From: Mesorhizobium sp. | GTDB lineage: Bacteria; Pseudomonadota; Alphaproteobacteria; Rhizobiales; Rhizobiaceae | Length of the DNA stretch: 64,000 nucleotides | Assembly: GCF_017306545.1 (NCBI RefSeq) | Contig: NZ_JAFKID010000013.1 | Span: 91,351-155,350, forward strand | Direction of reading: 5' to 3' | Part shown: piece by piece, positions 26,497-36,774 of the stretch | Layout: the number at the start of each line of letters is the position of its first letter | Numbering within the stretch: the first letter of the stretch is position 1 | Made by a program: the position numbers and the translations under genes | Notes under the pieces: model-generated | Told to the model about the DNA's origin: nothing | Seen by the model: only the letters and a program-made list of their open reading frames with translations | The model's database searches: none

Positions 26497-28092
26497 ATGA
26501 AAAAGAAAATGGCTTTTGCGGCTGCGTTGCTGGCCGCAACGGTGCTGGGGGGCGTGGCCAACGCAAAGACGCTTGTCTACTGCTCGGAAGGGTCGCCGGA
26601 AGGCTTCGACCCCGGTCTTTATACCGCCGGCACCACGTTCGATGCGTCCTCGCGCACCGTCTATAACCGCCTCGTCGAGTTCAAGCATGGCTCGACCGAA
26701 CTCGAACCCGGCCTGGCCGAAAGCTGGACGATCTCCGACGATGGCCTGGAATACACCTTCAAGCTGCGCCAGGGCGTCAAGTTCCAGACCACCGATTTCT
26801 TCACGCCGACCCGCGACTTCGACGCAGACGACGTGATCTTCTCCTTCGAGCGCCAGCTCAAGGCCGACAATCCGTGGAACAAGTATGTCGCCGGCGCGTC
26901 CTGGGAATACTCGGCCGGCATGGGCTTCCCCGACCTCATCAAGTCGATCGAGAAGGTTGACGACCACACCGTCAAGTTCGTGCTGAACCACCCCGAAGCG
27001 CCGTTCATGGCCGACCTCGGCATGGACTTCGCCTCGATCCTGTCGAAGGAATACGCCGACAAGCTCCAGGCCGACGGCAAGCTCGAGCAGATGAACCAGA
27101 AGCCGCTCGGCACCGGTCCGTTCACCTTCGTCGCCTACCAGCAGGACGCGGCGATCCGCTACAAGGCCAATGACAGCTACTGGAACGGCAAGCCGAAGAT
27201 CGACGATCTCGTCTTCGCCATCACCACCGACGCCTCCGTGCGCCGGCAGAAGCTGGAAGCCGGCGAATGCCAGATCTACCCGTATCCGAACGCCGCCGAC
27301 GTGCAGGCGCTCAAGGATAACAAGGATCTGAACGTCGAAGAGCAGGCCGGCCTGAACGTCGCCTATCTCGCCTACAACACGCTGGTCGCGCCTTTCGACA
27401 AGGCCGAGGTCCGCCTTGCGCTGAACGAGGCGATCAACAAGAAGGCGATCGTCGACGCGGTGTTCGAGGGCCAGGCGCAGGTCGCCAAGAACCCGATCCC
27501 GCCGACCATGTGGTCCTACGACGACTCCATCAAGGACGACCCGTACGATCCGGAAGCCGCCAAGGCGGCGCTGGAAAAGGCCGGCGTCAAGGATCTCAAG
27601 ATGAAGATCTGGGCGATGCCGGTGTCGCGTCCCTACATGCTGAACGCCCGCCGCGCGGCGGAGCTGATGCAGGCGGATCTGGCCAAGGTCGGCGTCACCG
27701 CCGAGATCGTCACCTATGAGTGGGCCGAGTATCTCAAGCGCTCGTCCGACAAGGACCGCGACGGTGCCGTCATCCTCGGCTGGACCGGCGACAACGGCGA
27801 TCCGGACAACTTCCTCGACACGCTTCTGGGTTGCACCGCCGTCGGCGGCAACAACCGCGCCCAGTGGTGCAACAAGGAGTTCGACGATCTGGTGAAGAAG
27901 GCCAAGCAGACTTCCGACCAGGCCGAGCGCGCCAAGCTCTACGAGCAGGCGCAGGTGGTCTTCAAGAAGGAGGCGCCCTGGGCCACGCTCGACCACTCGA
28001 AGGTGTTCATGCCGATGTCGAAGAAGGTCGTCGGCTACACCCAGGACCCGCTCGGCATCCATCGCTTCGACAACGTCGACATCGCCGAATAA
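26497..28092 (+). CDS. dppA: Peptide ABC transporter, periplasmic substrate-binding protein
   Basis: A 531-residue SBP_bac_5 family protein. A signal peptide (MKKKMAFAAALLAATVLGGV, cut after ANA) precedes the mature protein starting KTLVYCSEGSPEGFDPGLYT, the DppA-type opening. LAESWTISDDGLEYTFKLRQ and NPIPPTMWSYDD are further family blocks. Its similarity to DppA and its gene order suggest dipeptides or heme/ALA as ligands; the group also binds other oligopeptides, so specificity is inferred. CAGGGAG lies seven bases before ATG 26497. Confidence 0.93.
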   Translation: MKKKMAFAAALLAATVLGGVANAKTLVYCSEGSPEGFDPGLYTAGTTFDASSRTVYNRLVEFKHGSTELEPGLAESWTISDDGLEYTFKLRQGVKFQTTDFFTPTRDFDADDVIFSFERQLKADNPWNKYVAGASWEYSAGMGFPDLIKSIEKVDDHTVKFVLNHPEAPFMADLGMDFASILSKEYADKLQADGKLEQMNQKPLGTGPFTFVAYQQDAAIRYKANDSYWNGKPKIDDLVFAITTDASVRRQKLEAGECQIYPYPNAADVQALKDNKDLNVEEQAGLNVAYLAYNTLVAPFDKAEVRLALNEAINKKAIVDAVFEGQAQVAKNPIPPTMWSYDDSIKDDPYDPEAAKAALEKAGVKDLKMKIWAMPVSRPYMLNARRAAELMQADLAKVGVTAEIVTYEWAEYLKRSSDKDRDGAVILGWTGDNGDPDNFLDTLLGCTAVGGNNRAQWCNKEFDDLVKKAKQTSDQAERAKLYEQAQVVFKKEAPWATLDHSKVFMPMSKKVVGYTQDPLGIHRFDNVDIAE

Positions 28093-28103
28093 CATCCAAG
28101 ACA

Positions 28104-28129
28104 GCGCCCGGCTCCGGCCGGGCGCCGCT
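28104..28129 (+). terminator. Intercistronic hairpin after dppA
   Basis: GCGCCCGG (28104-28111) and CCGGGCGC (28118-28125) form a perfect eight-pair stem with a six-base loop, followed by CGCTTTT. In binding-protein operons such hairpins partly terminate transcription and stabilise the upstream message so that the binding protein is made in excess. Confidence 0.7.
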
Positions 28130-28179
28130 TTTCGGCCTGGCCGCTGGACGCGACCGGGCCGGGATGCCATAGGATATCC

Positions 28180-29184
28180 ATGTTCAAATTCTTCATCGGC
28201 AGGCTTCTGGTCCTGATCCCCACCTTCATCGGGGTCTCGATCATCGCCTTCTCTTTCATCCGGCTTCTGCCGGGCGATCCGGTCATGCTGCTTTCGGGCG
28301 AGCGCGTCATGGACCCGGCGCGCCATGCCCAGATCATGCACGAACTCGGCATGGACCGGCCGATGGTCATGCAGTACCTGTCCTACATCGGCGGCATCCT
28401 GCACGGCGACTTCGGCACTTCGATCGTCACCAAGCAGCCGATCATCCAGCAGTTCTTCGCGCTGTTCCCGGCGACGCTGGAACTGTCGCTGTGCGCCATT
28501 CTCATCGCCATCGTGCTGGGCATTCCGGCCGGCGTGTTCGCGGCGATCAAGCGCGGCTCCTTCTTCGACCAGTCGGTGATGGGCGCGGCCCTCGTCGGCT
28601 ATTCCATGCCGATCTTCTGGTGGGGCCTTTTGCTGATCATCCTGTTTTCCGGCATCCTGCGCTGGACGCCCGTCTCGGGCCGCATCGACCTGCTCTATTT
28701 CTTCCCCTCCGTCACCGGCTTCATGCTGATCGACTCGCTGCTGTCGGGGCAGAAGGGCGCTTTCACCTCGGCGCTCAGCCATCTCATCCTGCCGGCCATC
28801 GTGCTGGGCACCATCCCGCTGGCGGTGATCGCGCGCCAGACGCGCTCGGCTATGCTGGAAGTGCTGTCGGAGGATTACGTCCGCACGGCGCGCGCCAAAG
28901 GCCTGTCGCCGTTCCGCGTCGTCGGCATCCACGCGCTGCGCAACGCCATGATCCCGGTCATCACCACCATCGGCCTGCAAGTCGGCGTGATGCTGGCCGG
29001 CGCGATCCTGACCGAGACGATCTTTTCCTGGCCGGGCATCGGCAAGTGGATGGTGGATTCGGTGTTCAAGCGCGACTATCCCGTCATCCAGGGCGGTCTG
29101 CTGCTCATCGCCGGCATCATCATGATCGTGAACCTGATCGTCGACCTGCTCTACGGGCTGGTCAACCCGCGCATCCGGTATTGA
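28180..29184 (+). CDS. dppB: Peptide ABC transporter permease DppB
   Basis: A 334-residue inner-membrane permease. It starts MFKFFIGRLLVLIPTFIGVS, has the long first periplasmic loop typical of DppB, and carries the EAA loop near residues 225-245 (EDYVRTARAKGLSPFRVVGI). AGGATATCC precedes the ATG. It pairs with DppC to form the channel. Confidence 0.95.
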   Translation: MFKFFIGRLLVLIPTFIGVSIIAFSFIRLLPGDPVMLLSGERVMDPARHAQIMHELGMDRPMVMQYLSYIGGILHGDFGTSIVTKQPIIQQFFALFPATLELSLCAILIAIVLGIPAGVFAAIKRGSFFDQSVMGAALVGYSMPIFWWGLLLIILFSGILRWTPVSGRIDLLYFFPSVTGFMLIDSLLSGQKGAFTSALSHLILPAIVLGTIPLAVIARQTRSAMLEVLSEDYVRTARAKGLSPFRVVGIHALRNAMIPVITTIGLQVGVMLAGAILTETIFSWPGIGKWMVDSVFKRDYPVIQGGLLLIAGIIMIVNLIVDLLYGLVNPRIRY

Positions 29185-29191
29185 GGGCGCC

Positions 29192-30106
29192 ATGACCGAC
29201 GCCACCGCAAAGACCGCCCCCTCCCTCGACGAAATGTCGCCGCGCCGGCGCCAACTTGCCGAGTTCTGGTTCTATTTTTCGGAAAACAAGGGCGCCGTCA
29301 TCGGCCTGTGGTTTGTCCTTGCCCTCATCATCGTGGCGGTGCTGGCGCCGCTGATCGCGCCGCACGAACCCTACCAGCAATACCGCGACGCCGTGCTGGT
29401 GCCGCCGGTGTGGCAGGAAGGCGGGCGCTGGGAGTTCCTGCTCGGCACCGACGCGGTCGGCCGCGACATCCTTTCGCGCCTCCTGTTCGGCGCGCGTTAT
29501 TCGCTGTTCATCGGCATTGTCGTCACCGCCATCGCGCTGGTCGCCGGCATCCTGCTCGGCGTCATCGCCGGCTATTTCCGCGGCTGGATCGACACCGTCA
29601 TCATGCGGCTGATGGACATCATCCTCGCCTTTCCGTCGCTGCTCCTGGCGCTGACCTTGGTGGCGGTGCTGGGGCCTGGCCTCGACAACGCTATGATCGC
29701 CATCGCGCTGGTCTACCAGCCGCATTTCGTGCGCCTGACGCGCGCCGCGGTGATGTCGGAAAAGGCGCGCGACTATGTCGTGGCCGCCCGCGTCGCCGGC
29801 GCCGGGCCGCTGAGGCTGATGTTCAAGACCATCCTGCCGAACTGCATGGCGCCCCTGATCGTGCAGGCGACGCTGTCCTTCTCCAATGCCATTCTCGATG
29901 CCGCGGCCCTCGGCTTCCTCGGCATGGGCGCGCAGCCGCCGACGCCAGAATGGGGCACGATGCTGGCCGAAGCGCGCGAATTCATTCTGCGCGCCTGGTG
30001 GGTGGTGACGCTGCCGGGCATCGCCATCCTGATTACCGTTCTGGCCATCAACCTGATGGGCGACGGCCTGCGCGACGCGCTCGACCCGAAGATGAAGAGG
30101 TCGTGA
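29192..30106 (+). CDS. dppC: Peptide ABC transporter permease DppC
   Basis: A 304-residue permease. The N-terminal OppC-type helix is GAVIGLWFVLALIIVAVLAP; HEPYQQYRDAVLVPP and FLLGTDAVGRDILSRLLFGA are the canonical DppC signatures, and the EAA loop is RDYVVAARVAGAGPLRLMFK. It begins seven bases after dppB and ends two bases before dppD. Confidence 0.95.
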   Translation: MTDATAKTAPSLDEMSPRRRQLAEFWFYFSENKGAVIGLWFVLALIIVAVLAPLIAPHEPYQQYRDAVLVPPVWQEGGRWEFLLGTDAVGRDILSRLLFGARYSLFIGIVVTAIALVAGILLGVIAGYFRGWIDTVIMRLMDIILAFPSLLLALTLVAVLGPGLDNAMIAIALVYQPHFVRLTRAAVMSEKARDYVVAARVAGAGPLRLMFKTILPNCMAPLIVQATLSFSNAILDAAALGFLGMGAQPPTPEWGTMLAEAREFILRAWWVVTLPGIAILITVLAINLMGDGLRDALDPKMKRS

Positions 30107-30108
30107 CG

Positions 30109-30959
30109 ATGGCCCTGCTCGAGATCGAAAACCTCGTCGTCGAATTCGACACGGCCTCCGGTCCGTTCCGGGCGGTGGACGGCGTCTCGCTCAAGGTTCA
30201 TGAGCGCGAGGTGCTGGCGATCGTCGGCGAATCCGGCTCCGGCAAGTCGGTGTCGATGCTGGCGATCATGGGGCTTCTGCCGTGGACGGCGAAGGTGTCC
30301 GCCGACAAGGCGCTGTTCAACGGCAAGGACATGCTCGGCATGAGCCCGTCCGAGCGCCGCCGCATCGTCGGCCGCGACGTCGCCATGATCTTCCAGGAGC
30401 CGATGGCGAGCCTCAACCCGTGTTTCACCGTCGGCTACCAGATCGAGGAAGTGCTGCGCTTCCATCTCGGCCTGGACAAGCGCAAACGCCACGCCCGCGC
30501 CGTCGAGCTGTTTTCGCTGGTCGGCATTCCGAACCCAGAAGAGCGGCTTGCCTCGTATCCGCACCAGATGTCGGGCGGCCAGTGCCAGCGTGTCATGATC
30601 GCCATGGCGATCGCCTGCAACCCGAAGCTTTTGATCGCCGACGAACCGACAACGGCGCTCGACGTCACCATCCAGAAGCAGATCCTCGACCTGTTGATGA
30701 ACCTTCAGACCGAGCACGGCATGGGCATGATCATGATCACCCACAATATGGGCGTGGTGGCAGAGACGGCCGACCGCGTCATCGTTCAGTACAAGGGGCG
30801 CAAGATGGAGGAGGCGGACGTGCTGTCGCTGTTCGAGGCGCCGAAGAACGCCTACACGCGCGCGCTGCTGGCCGCCCTGCCGGACAACGCCACCGGCGAC
30901 CGGCTGCCGACCATCGCCGGCCTGATGCTGGAAGGCAACGCATCCGTGGCGGCCTCGCA

Positions 30960-30963
<4 letters not shown>
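30109..30963 (+). CDS. dppD: Peptide ABC transporter ATP-binding protein DppD
   Basis: A 284-residue ATPase with Walker A GESGSGKS, signature SGGQCQRV (a Q-C variant of SGGQ), Walker [13 protein letters not shown] and a histidine switch ITHNMGVV. The C-terminal oligopeptide extension ([11 protein letters not shown]) is present but the usual cysteine-rich 4Fe-4S end seen in some DppD proteins is absent. Its stop overlaps the dppF start by four bases. Confidence 0.94.
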
Positions 30964-31799
<836 letters not shown>

Positions 31800-31948
31800 G
31801 GGGCCGAAGGCGGCACCTTGCATTTTCGGACAACGAAACGAACCCGCAGGGTTCGCAAGCCCGACCGGGCGTCGCGCGTCCAGCGCGCCCCATCGGAGCC
31901 GTGAACGAAGCGAACTGGCGTGAGATAGAGAAACCTAAGATCGAAAAA

Positions 31949-32024
31949 TGGTGCCGCTTAGGTGACTCGAACACCTGACCCTCGCATTACGAATGCGATG
32001 CTCTACCAACTGAGCTAAAGCGGC
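31949..32024 (-). tRNA. tRNA-Thr(CGT)
   Basis: On the minus strand the RNA starts GCCGCTTTAGCTCAGTTGGT and folds into a full cloverleaf. The anticodon loop is TTCGTAA, anticodon CGT, reading ACG. The T-loop is TTCGAGT. A 3' CCA is encoded, immediately followed by TTTTTC, a likely transcription end. Length 76 bases with CCA. No duplication of the 3' end that would indicate an integrated element was noticed nearby. Confidence 0.97.
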
Positions 32025-32222
32025 CCGCGAAGCTTGACGCTCCGAGAATGCGGCGGTGATAGCCGCAAGCGTCGGCAAATTCAAGATGCGTCGTCGGCTA
32101 TTATGCAGGGTGGGAAACGGTGCCCCGGCACGCTGGTTTGTCGGTATCCGGCCCGCCCCCGTTGATTGATCGCGCGGCTGCGTTTAACCATCATGTTCTG
32201 ACGCCGCGTAAAGGATTGGTGC

Positions 32223-33521
32223 TTGGACCCGATCGAAAAAGCCATCCGCAATGCCTTCGAGAAAGGCAACGCCGACGACAGGGCGTTCCGCGAGAGAGTC
32301 TATCGCTCGGCCTTCGCCGCGCTCGACCGCGCCTTGCAGGCCAATCCGGGCGTGACGGTCGAGGCCGCCATCCGGCGCCGCAAGGCGATGCAGGCCAAGA
32401 TTTCCGAGATCGAATCCGAGTTCCTGCCGGCCGTCGACAGCGTTGCGCCGACTTCGGACGGCGGCTCCGCCGCGCCTGCGGTGGACATCGGCGGGGCAGG
32501 TCAGCCATCGGGACCCGCTGCCGCACCCGCCGTAGACGCTCCCGGCGCCGCGACGGGGCGGCAGGTCCCTGCGGTTGAGGTGCCGTCGGCTGGCGTGGCT
32601 TCCGCAATCCATGCATCGGGCGCCCAAGCCCCGGTCGGGACGGCCCCGTCCGTGGACATGGATCAGGCCGCGTCGTCCGGCCGCGTCGAACCGACGATCG
32701 GAGCACTGGATCCGCAGGCGGGGGCCTCGTCCGGGCCGTCTGTCGATATGCCGAGACTGGAACGGGAATCGCGCTCGGAGGCGGCCCCGGCCGACACCGA
32801 GATGGAGCCGGCCTTGACCGGCAGCCGGCCTGCTCGCGCCGCCGCGGAAGTGACACCCGACCGCGACGAGCGGCGGGCGCGGCGCCGCTTCCCCACCGGT
32901 TTGGTGCTGGGCATTCTTCTGCTTGTGATCATCGCCGCGGCGGCATGGTGGGCGCTGCGGTCCGGCCTGTTGCGTATGCCGGAAGGCGGTATCCAGTCGC
33001 CGCCGGCCGCCGCCGACGACAGCGGCGAGATGGCCCCTGCCGGCGAGGCGGGGCCGCAAAAGCCGGGCGCGGCCGACCAATCGCGCAACTGGATCGTCGT
33101 GTTTTCGCCGAGCGATCCCACGCACGTTTCCACGCCTTCGGACGCGAGGGCCGAAGTGATGCAGGACGAAAGCGGCTCCTTCCTGCGCATCCGCTCCGGC
33201 GGTTCCGGTTCGGCCGTCAGCTTCGACGTCGGCCAGGGCGTTCTGGAACGGCTCGCCGGCAAGCATGCCGTCTTCGATATCGTCGCCCGTGCCGAGGAGG
33301 GCAAGGACACGCAGATGTCTATCGACTGCAATTTCGGCGAACTGGGCGATTGCGGCCGCAAGCGCTACGCGGTCGGCCATGACCGCAACGACTATCTCTT
33401 CGAAGTCCAGTTTCCCGACAAGCAGCCGGGCGCGGCGGGCGCCATCGCCGTCAATTCCGATTTCGACAGGCAGGGCAAGGCTGTCGACGTCTATGAGATC
33501 AAGGTTTCGATCGACGAGTGA
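32223..33521 (+). CDS. Conserved membrane-anchored hypothetical protein
   Basis: A 432-residue protein with no family name I can give. Residues 1-68 are helical and charged (MDPIEKAIRNAFEKGNADDR ...). Residues 70-215 are alanine/proline-rich with repeats of the type APAVD, APSVDM and GPSVDM. One membrane helix lies at about 224-247 (PTGLVLGILLLVIIAAAAWW). The C-terminal 150 residues look globular and beta-rich (SFLRIRSGGSGSAVSFDVGQ, QMSIDCNFGELGDCGRKRYA), so probably periplasmic. The layout suggests an envelope-spanning anchor protein. The start is TTG 32223 with AAAGGA upstream. Confidence 0.75.
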   Translation: MDPIEKAIRNAFEKGNADDRAFRERVYRSAFAALDRALQANPGVTVEAAIRRRKAMQAKISEIESEFLPAVDSVAPTSDGGSAAPAVDIGGAGQPSGPAAAPAVDAPGAATGRQVPAVEVPSAGVASAIHASGAQAPVGTAPSVDMDQAASSGRVEPTIGALDPQAGASSGPSVDMPRLERESRSEAAPADTEMEPALTGSRPARAAAEVTPDRDERRARRRFPTGLVLGILLLVIIAAAAWWALRSGLLRMPEGGIQSPPAAADDSGEMAPAGEAGPQKPGAADQSRNWIVVFSPSDPTHVSTPSDARAEVMQDESGSFLRIRSGGSGSAVSFDVGQGVLERLAGKHAVFDIVARAEEGKDTQMSIDCNFGELGDCGRKRYAVGHDRNDYLFEVQFPDKQPGAAGAIAVNSDFDRQGKAVDVYEIKVSIDE

Positions 33522-33536
33522 GGTCGGCGGCTGCGT

Positions 33537-35135
33537 TCAGTCGAGCAGCGCTTGCAGCGTCTCGAGACGGTCGGCTTCGGCCGCCGGCTTGTCCCAGCGC
33601 AGCCGTGAAATGCGCGGAAAGCGCATCGCCACCCCCGATTTGTGGCGGGTTGAGCGGGCCAGCCCTTCGAACGCCACTTCCAGTACCAGCCCGTTTTTCC
33701 GGTCGGCGCGCACCGAACGTACCGGGCCGAAGCGCTCGGTGGTGTTGTCGCGGACATATTTGTCGATCTGTCTCAGTTCCTCGTCGGTGAAGCCGAAATA
33801 GGCCTTGCCGACCGGCACCAGTTCTTCCTCGCCCTCCGGTCCCGTCCAGACGCCGAACGTATAGTCGGAATAGAAGGATGAGCGCTTGCCGTGCCCGCGT
33901 TGGGCATACATCAGCACGGCGTCGATCGTGTGCGGGTCGCGCTTCCACTTGAACCACGGCCCTTTCGGCCGCCCGGCCAGATAGGGCGAATCCCAGCGTT
34001 TCAGCATTACGCCCTCGATGATGGGATGCGGCGGCGCCGCGCGGGTGCGTTCCAGTTCGGCCCAGTCGCGGAAGGAAACGAACGGGGAAAGGTCGAAGCG
34101 CGCCGGATCGGGTTCCCGGATGAAGGCTTCCAGCCGCGCCCGCCGCTCGGCGAAGGGCAAGGCGCGCAAGTCTTCCTCGCCGTGCTGGAGGATGTCGTAG
34201 CAGCGCATGAAGGCCGGGTAGCGCTCGCGGAGCTTCGGCGACACGGTCTTGCGGTTCAGCCGCTGTTGCAGGTCGGAGAAGGTGCCGGTGGCAGACGGTG
34301 TGCCGACCAGCAGTTCGCCGTCCAGGACCGCCTCAAAATCGATCGCCTCGGCGAGGTCGGGGAAGGCGCCGGCGATATCGTCGCCGGTACGGGAGTAGAG
34401 CCGGATGACGCCGCCTTCGGCCACGGCCTGCACGCGGATGCCGTCCCATTTCCATTCGACGGCATAGTCGGCCGGGTCGAGCTTTTCGAGGTCGCTGTCC
34501 TCGATGGCGTGGGCGAGCATGACCGGCCGGAACAGACCCTTCGCCGCCTTCTCGGGCTTCGGCGCCTTGCCCTCCAGCCAGGCGAACAGCGCCGTGTAGG
34601 GCGGTTCGAGCCCGTGCCACAACTCCTCGATTTCGGCGACGTCGACCTTGCCGAACTGAGCCAGTGCCTGCTTGGCGAGACGGGCGGACACGCCGATGCG
34701 CAGCCCGCCCGTCACCAGCTTGATGATGGCGAAGCGCTCCGACGTGCCAGCATTGTCGAGCAGGCGGGCAAGCACGCGCGGCCCGTCCGAGCGGCTGGCC
34801 GATTGCAGGGCTGAGACGACGTCGGCGAGCGTCGGACGACGATCTGGGGCGGGCGACGTATCGGGTTCCGGCCAGACCAGCGAAACGGTCTCGGCGAGAT
34901 CGCCGACATAATCATAGGAATAGGAAAACAGCACCGGGTCCATGCGCTCTTCCACGAGCGCCCGCAGCATGGCGGGTTTTACGGACGCAATGGTGAGATC
35001 GCCGGTGATGGCGGCCAGCGCCAGCCCGCGGTCGGGGTCTTCCACCGAGCGGAAATAGTCGGTCAGCAAGGTGAGCTTGCCGTTACGCGACGGCGTCAGC
35101 ACCAGCCGGTCGAGAAGTTCGGCGAAGCGGTTCAT
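33537..35135 (-). CDS. ATP-dependent DNA ligase (ligase-associated repair cluster)
   Basis: A 532-residue ATP-dependent ligase of the type named cisplatin damage response ligase (LigB/LigC1-like). The adenylated lysine lies near residue 228 in VEWKWDGIRVQ; further nucleotidyltransferase motifs include FEAVLDGELLV and EGVMLKRWDSPYLAG, and the OB-fold contains KYRKSSF-like GKRSSFYSDYTFG. An N-terminal DNA-binding domain (MNRFAELLDRLVLTPSRNGK) is present. It belongs with the exonuclease, DEXH helicase and PdeM phosphoesterase genes at 35.6-41.2 kb. It is additional to the NAD-dependent replicative ligase every bacterium needs. Confidence 0.95.
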   Translation of the reverse strand: MNRFAELLDRLVLTPSRNGKLTLLTDYFRSVEDPDRGLALAAITGDLTIASVKPAMLRALVEERMDPVLFSYSYDYVGDLAETVSLVWPEPDTSPAPDRRPTLADVVSALQSASRSDGPRVLARLLDNAGTSERFAIIKLVTGGLRIGVSARLAKQALAQFGKVDVAEIEELWHGLEPPYTALFAWLEGKAPKPEKAAKGLFRPVMLAHAIEDSDLEKLDPADYAVEWKWDGIRVQAVAEGGVIRLYSRTGDDIAGAFPDLAEAIDFEAVLDGELLVGTPSATGTFSDLQQRLNRKTVSPKLRERYPAFMRCYDILQHGEEDLRALPFAERRARLEAFIREPDPARFDLSPFVSFRDWAELERTRAAPPHPIIEGVMLKRWDSPYLAGRPKGPWFKWKRDPHTIDAVLMYAQRGHGKRSSFYSDYTFGVWTGPEGEEELVPVGKAYFGFTDEELRQIDKYVRDNTTERFGPVRSVRADRKNGLVLEVAFEGLARSTRHKSGVAMRFPRISRLRWDKPAAEADRLETLQALLD

Positions 35136-35212
35136 TTCGGCTGGCCGATGCTTGAAATGCCGGCGTGCTGCAACACCTTCTCCCTCAGCCCTTGGGTTCT
35201 GGAGGCAGGCCG

Positions 35213-35611
35213 ATGAACCTCGAAATCCTGCGTGTCGTACTGTTGCCGATCGCCATGGCCGTTTCGACAGCCTCGGCGGCGGATTTCTCGATCGGCTTCG
35301 ACTGGAGCAACCTCAAGATATGCACCAGCGGAAATCCGAACATCGTCCCCAGCCCCCGGTTCAGGCTGCGCGGCGTGCCGGCCGGCACGGCGGCGATCCA
35401 GTTCAGGATGACGGACCTCGCGGTGCCGGACTATCACCACGGCGGCGGCAAGGTCGCCTACAAGGGAGGCTCCGTCGTTGCACCGGGCGCATTCACCTAC
35501 CGCAGCCCGTGCCCGCCGGACGGGCGGCACACCTATCGGTGGACGGCGACCGCCTTCGATGCCGCCGGCAAGAAGCTCGGCGAGGCGGAAGCGCGCAAGC
35601 CCTATCCCTGA
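35213..35611 (+). CDS. PEBP-like (YbhB/YbcL family) secreted protein
   Basis: A 132-residue protein with a signal peptide (MNLEILRVVLLPIAMAVSTA, cut near ASA-AD). The mature part has the phosphatidylethanolamine-binding protein pattern: FRLRGVPAGTAAIQFRMTDL, then YRSPCPPDGRHTYRWTATAF. The usual DPDAP element is replaced (DLAVPDYHHGGG). GGAGG precedes ATG 35213. It lies on the opposite strand between the ligase and exonuclease genes; no functional link to repair is evident. Confidence 0.82.
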   Translation: MNLEILRVVLLPIAMAVSTASAADFSIGFDWSNLKICTSGNPNIVPSPRFRLRGVPAGTAAIQFRMTDLAVPDYHHGGGKVAYKGGSVVAPGAFTYRSPCPPDGRHTYRWTATAFDAAGKKLGEAEARKPYP

Positions 35612-35634
35612 GGGTGCAACCTCTAAGAACGGCA

Positions 35635-36645
35635 TCACTCTCCCTCATCCTCGTAGCCGACGAGATTGAGCGGTCGCGCGGCGATCCCCTGCAATTCGCA
35701 CCAGCGCACCAGCGCCTCCTCGCGGCCATGCGTGACCCAGACCTCCCGCGCGCCGGTGTCGCGGATGGTGGCGGTCAGTTCGTCCCAGTCGGAATGGTCG
35801 GAGATGATCAGCGGCAATTCCACGCCGCCCTGCTTGGCGCGCTGGCGGATGCTCATCCAGCCTGAGGCGAAGCAGGACAGCGGATCGGGAAAGCGCCGTG
35901 CCCAGCGGTCCTGGAAGGCCGAGGGCGGGCAAACGACGATGGCGCCGGCGAAGTCGCCTTTCGAGCCGCCCTCGACGGTGGCGGGTTCGAGCCGGCCGAG
36001 GTCGATGCCGCGGCTCTGGTAATAATCCGAAATGGTCGCCAGCGCGCCGTGGATGTAGAGCGGCCTGTCGTAGCCGGCGTCGCGCAGGAGCCGCATGACG
36101 CGCTGCGCCTTGCCGAGCGCATAGGCGCCGACCAGATGCGCGCGCTCCGGAAACTGCGCCACCGATTTCAGCAGCCGGCCGATCTGGTGCTGGGCCGGGG
36201 GGTGGCGGAACACCGGCAGGCCGAAGGTCGCCTCGGTGATGAAGACGTCGCAGGCGACGACTTCGAACGGCTCGCTGGTGGCGTCGGGAATGCGCTTGTA
36301 GTCGCCGGAGGCGACGATGCGCAGCCCGCCGTGCTCGACCGCGATCTGCGCCGAGCCCAGCACATGACCCGCCGGATGGAAGGTGACGGAAACGCCGCCG
36401 ATAAGGATCGTCTCGCCGAACCTGGCCGCCTGTGTCGAGCCGGCGAAATCCTCGCCGTAGCGCAGCGCCATGATGTCGAGCGTTTCGCGTGTGGCGAGCA
36501 CCGAGCTGTGGCCGGAACGGGCGTGGTCCGAATGGCCGTGGGTGACGAGCGCCCGCGCCACCGGCCGGCCCGGATCGATGAAGAAATCGCCGGGCGGGCA
36601 ATAAAGGCCTTCGGGACGGGAACAGAGCAGATCGCTGGCGCGCAT
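35635..36645 (-). CDS. Ligase-associated DNA exonuclease (metallo-beta-lactamase fold)
   Basis: A 336-residue MBL/beta-CASP-type nuclease of the SNM1/Pso2-like family associated with the bacterial repair ligase. The metal-binding motif is VTHGHSDHARSGH (HxHxDH), followed by FHPAGHVLGSAQI, ASGDYKRIPD and the C-terminal ISDHSDWDELTA and VWVTHGREE. CPPGDFFIDPGRP is typical of this subgroup. ATG 36645 (MRASDLLCSRPEGLYCPPGD) fits the family start; ATG 36684 would add 13 residues and neither has a clear ribosome binding site. Confidence 0.92.
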   Translation of the reverse strand: MRASDLLCSRPEGLYCPPGDFFIDPGRPVARALVTHGHSDHARSGHSSVLATRETLDIMALRYGEDFAGSTQAARFGETILIGGVSVTFHPAGHVLGSAQIAVEHGGLRIVASGDYKRIPDATSEPFEVVACDVFITEATFGLPVFRHPPAQHQIGRLLKSVAQFPERAHLVGAYALGKAQRVMRLLRDAGYDRPLYIHGALATISDYYQSRGIDLGRLEPATVEGGSKGDFAGAIVVCPPSAFQDRWARRFPDPLSCFASGWMSIRQRAKQGGVELPLIISDHSDWDELTATIRDTGAREVWVTHGREEALVRWCELQGIAARPLNLVGYEDEGE

Positions 36646-36774
36646 GCGATCAAGATAGGCTTTTATGCGTGGCTGCAAAGGCATGCGGCAGAGACTGCTG
36701 ACTCCATCTTGCAACTTTGCCGCGGCTGGATCATAGCAGCGCACCGGCGATCTCCGCCGGCGGAATCCTACACC

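Noticed and set aside
26335-29205. 956-codon antisense frame over dppA/dppB
   Set aside because: Mirror of strongly biased codons in the dpp genes, with no motif or ribosome binding site.
31949-32024. tRNA-Thr as an integration site
   Set aside because: No duplicated 3' segment, integrase or foreign block was seen on either side.
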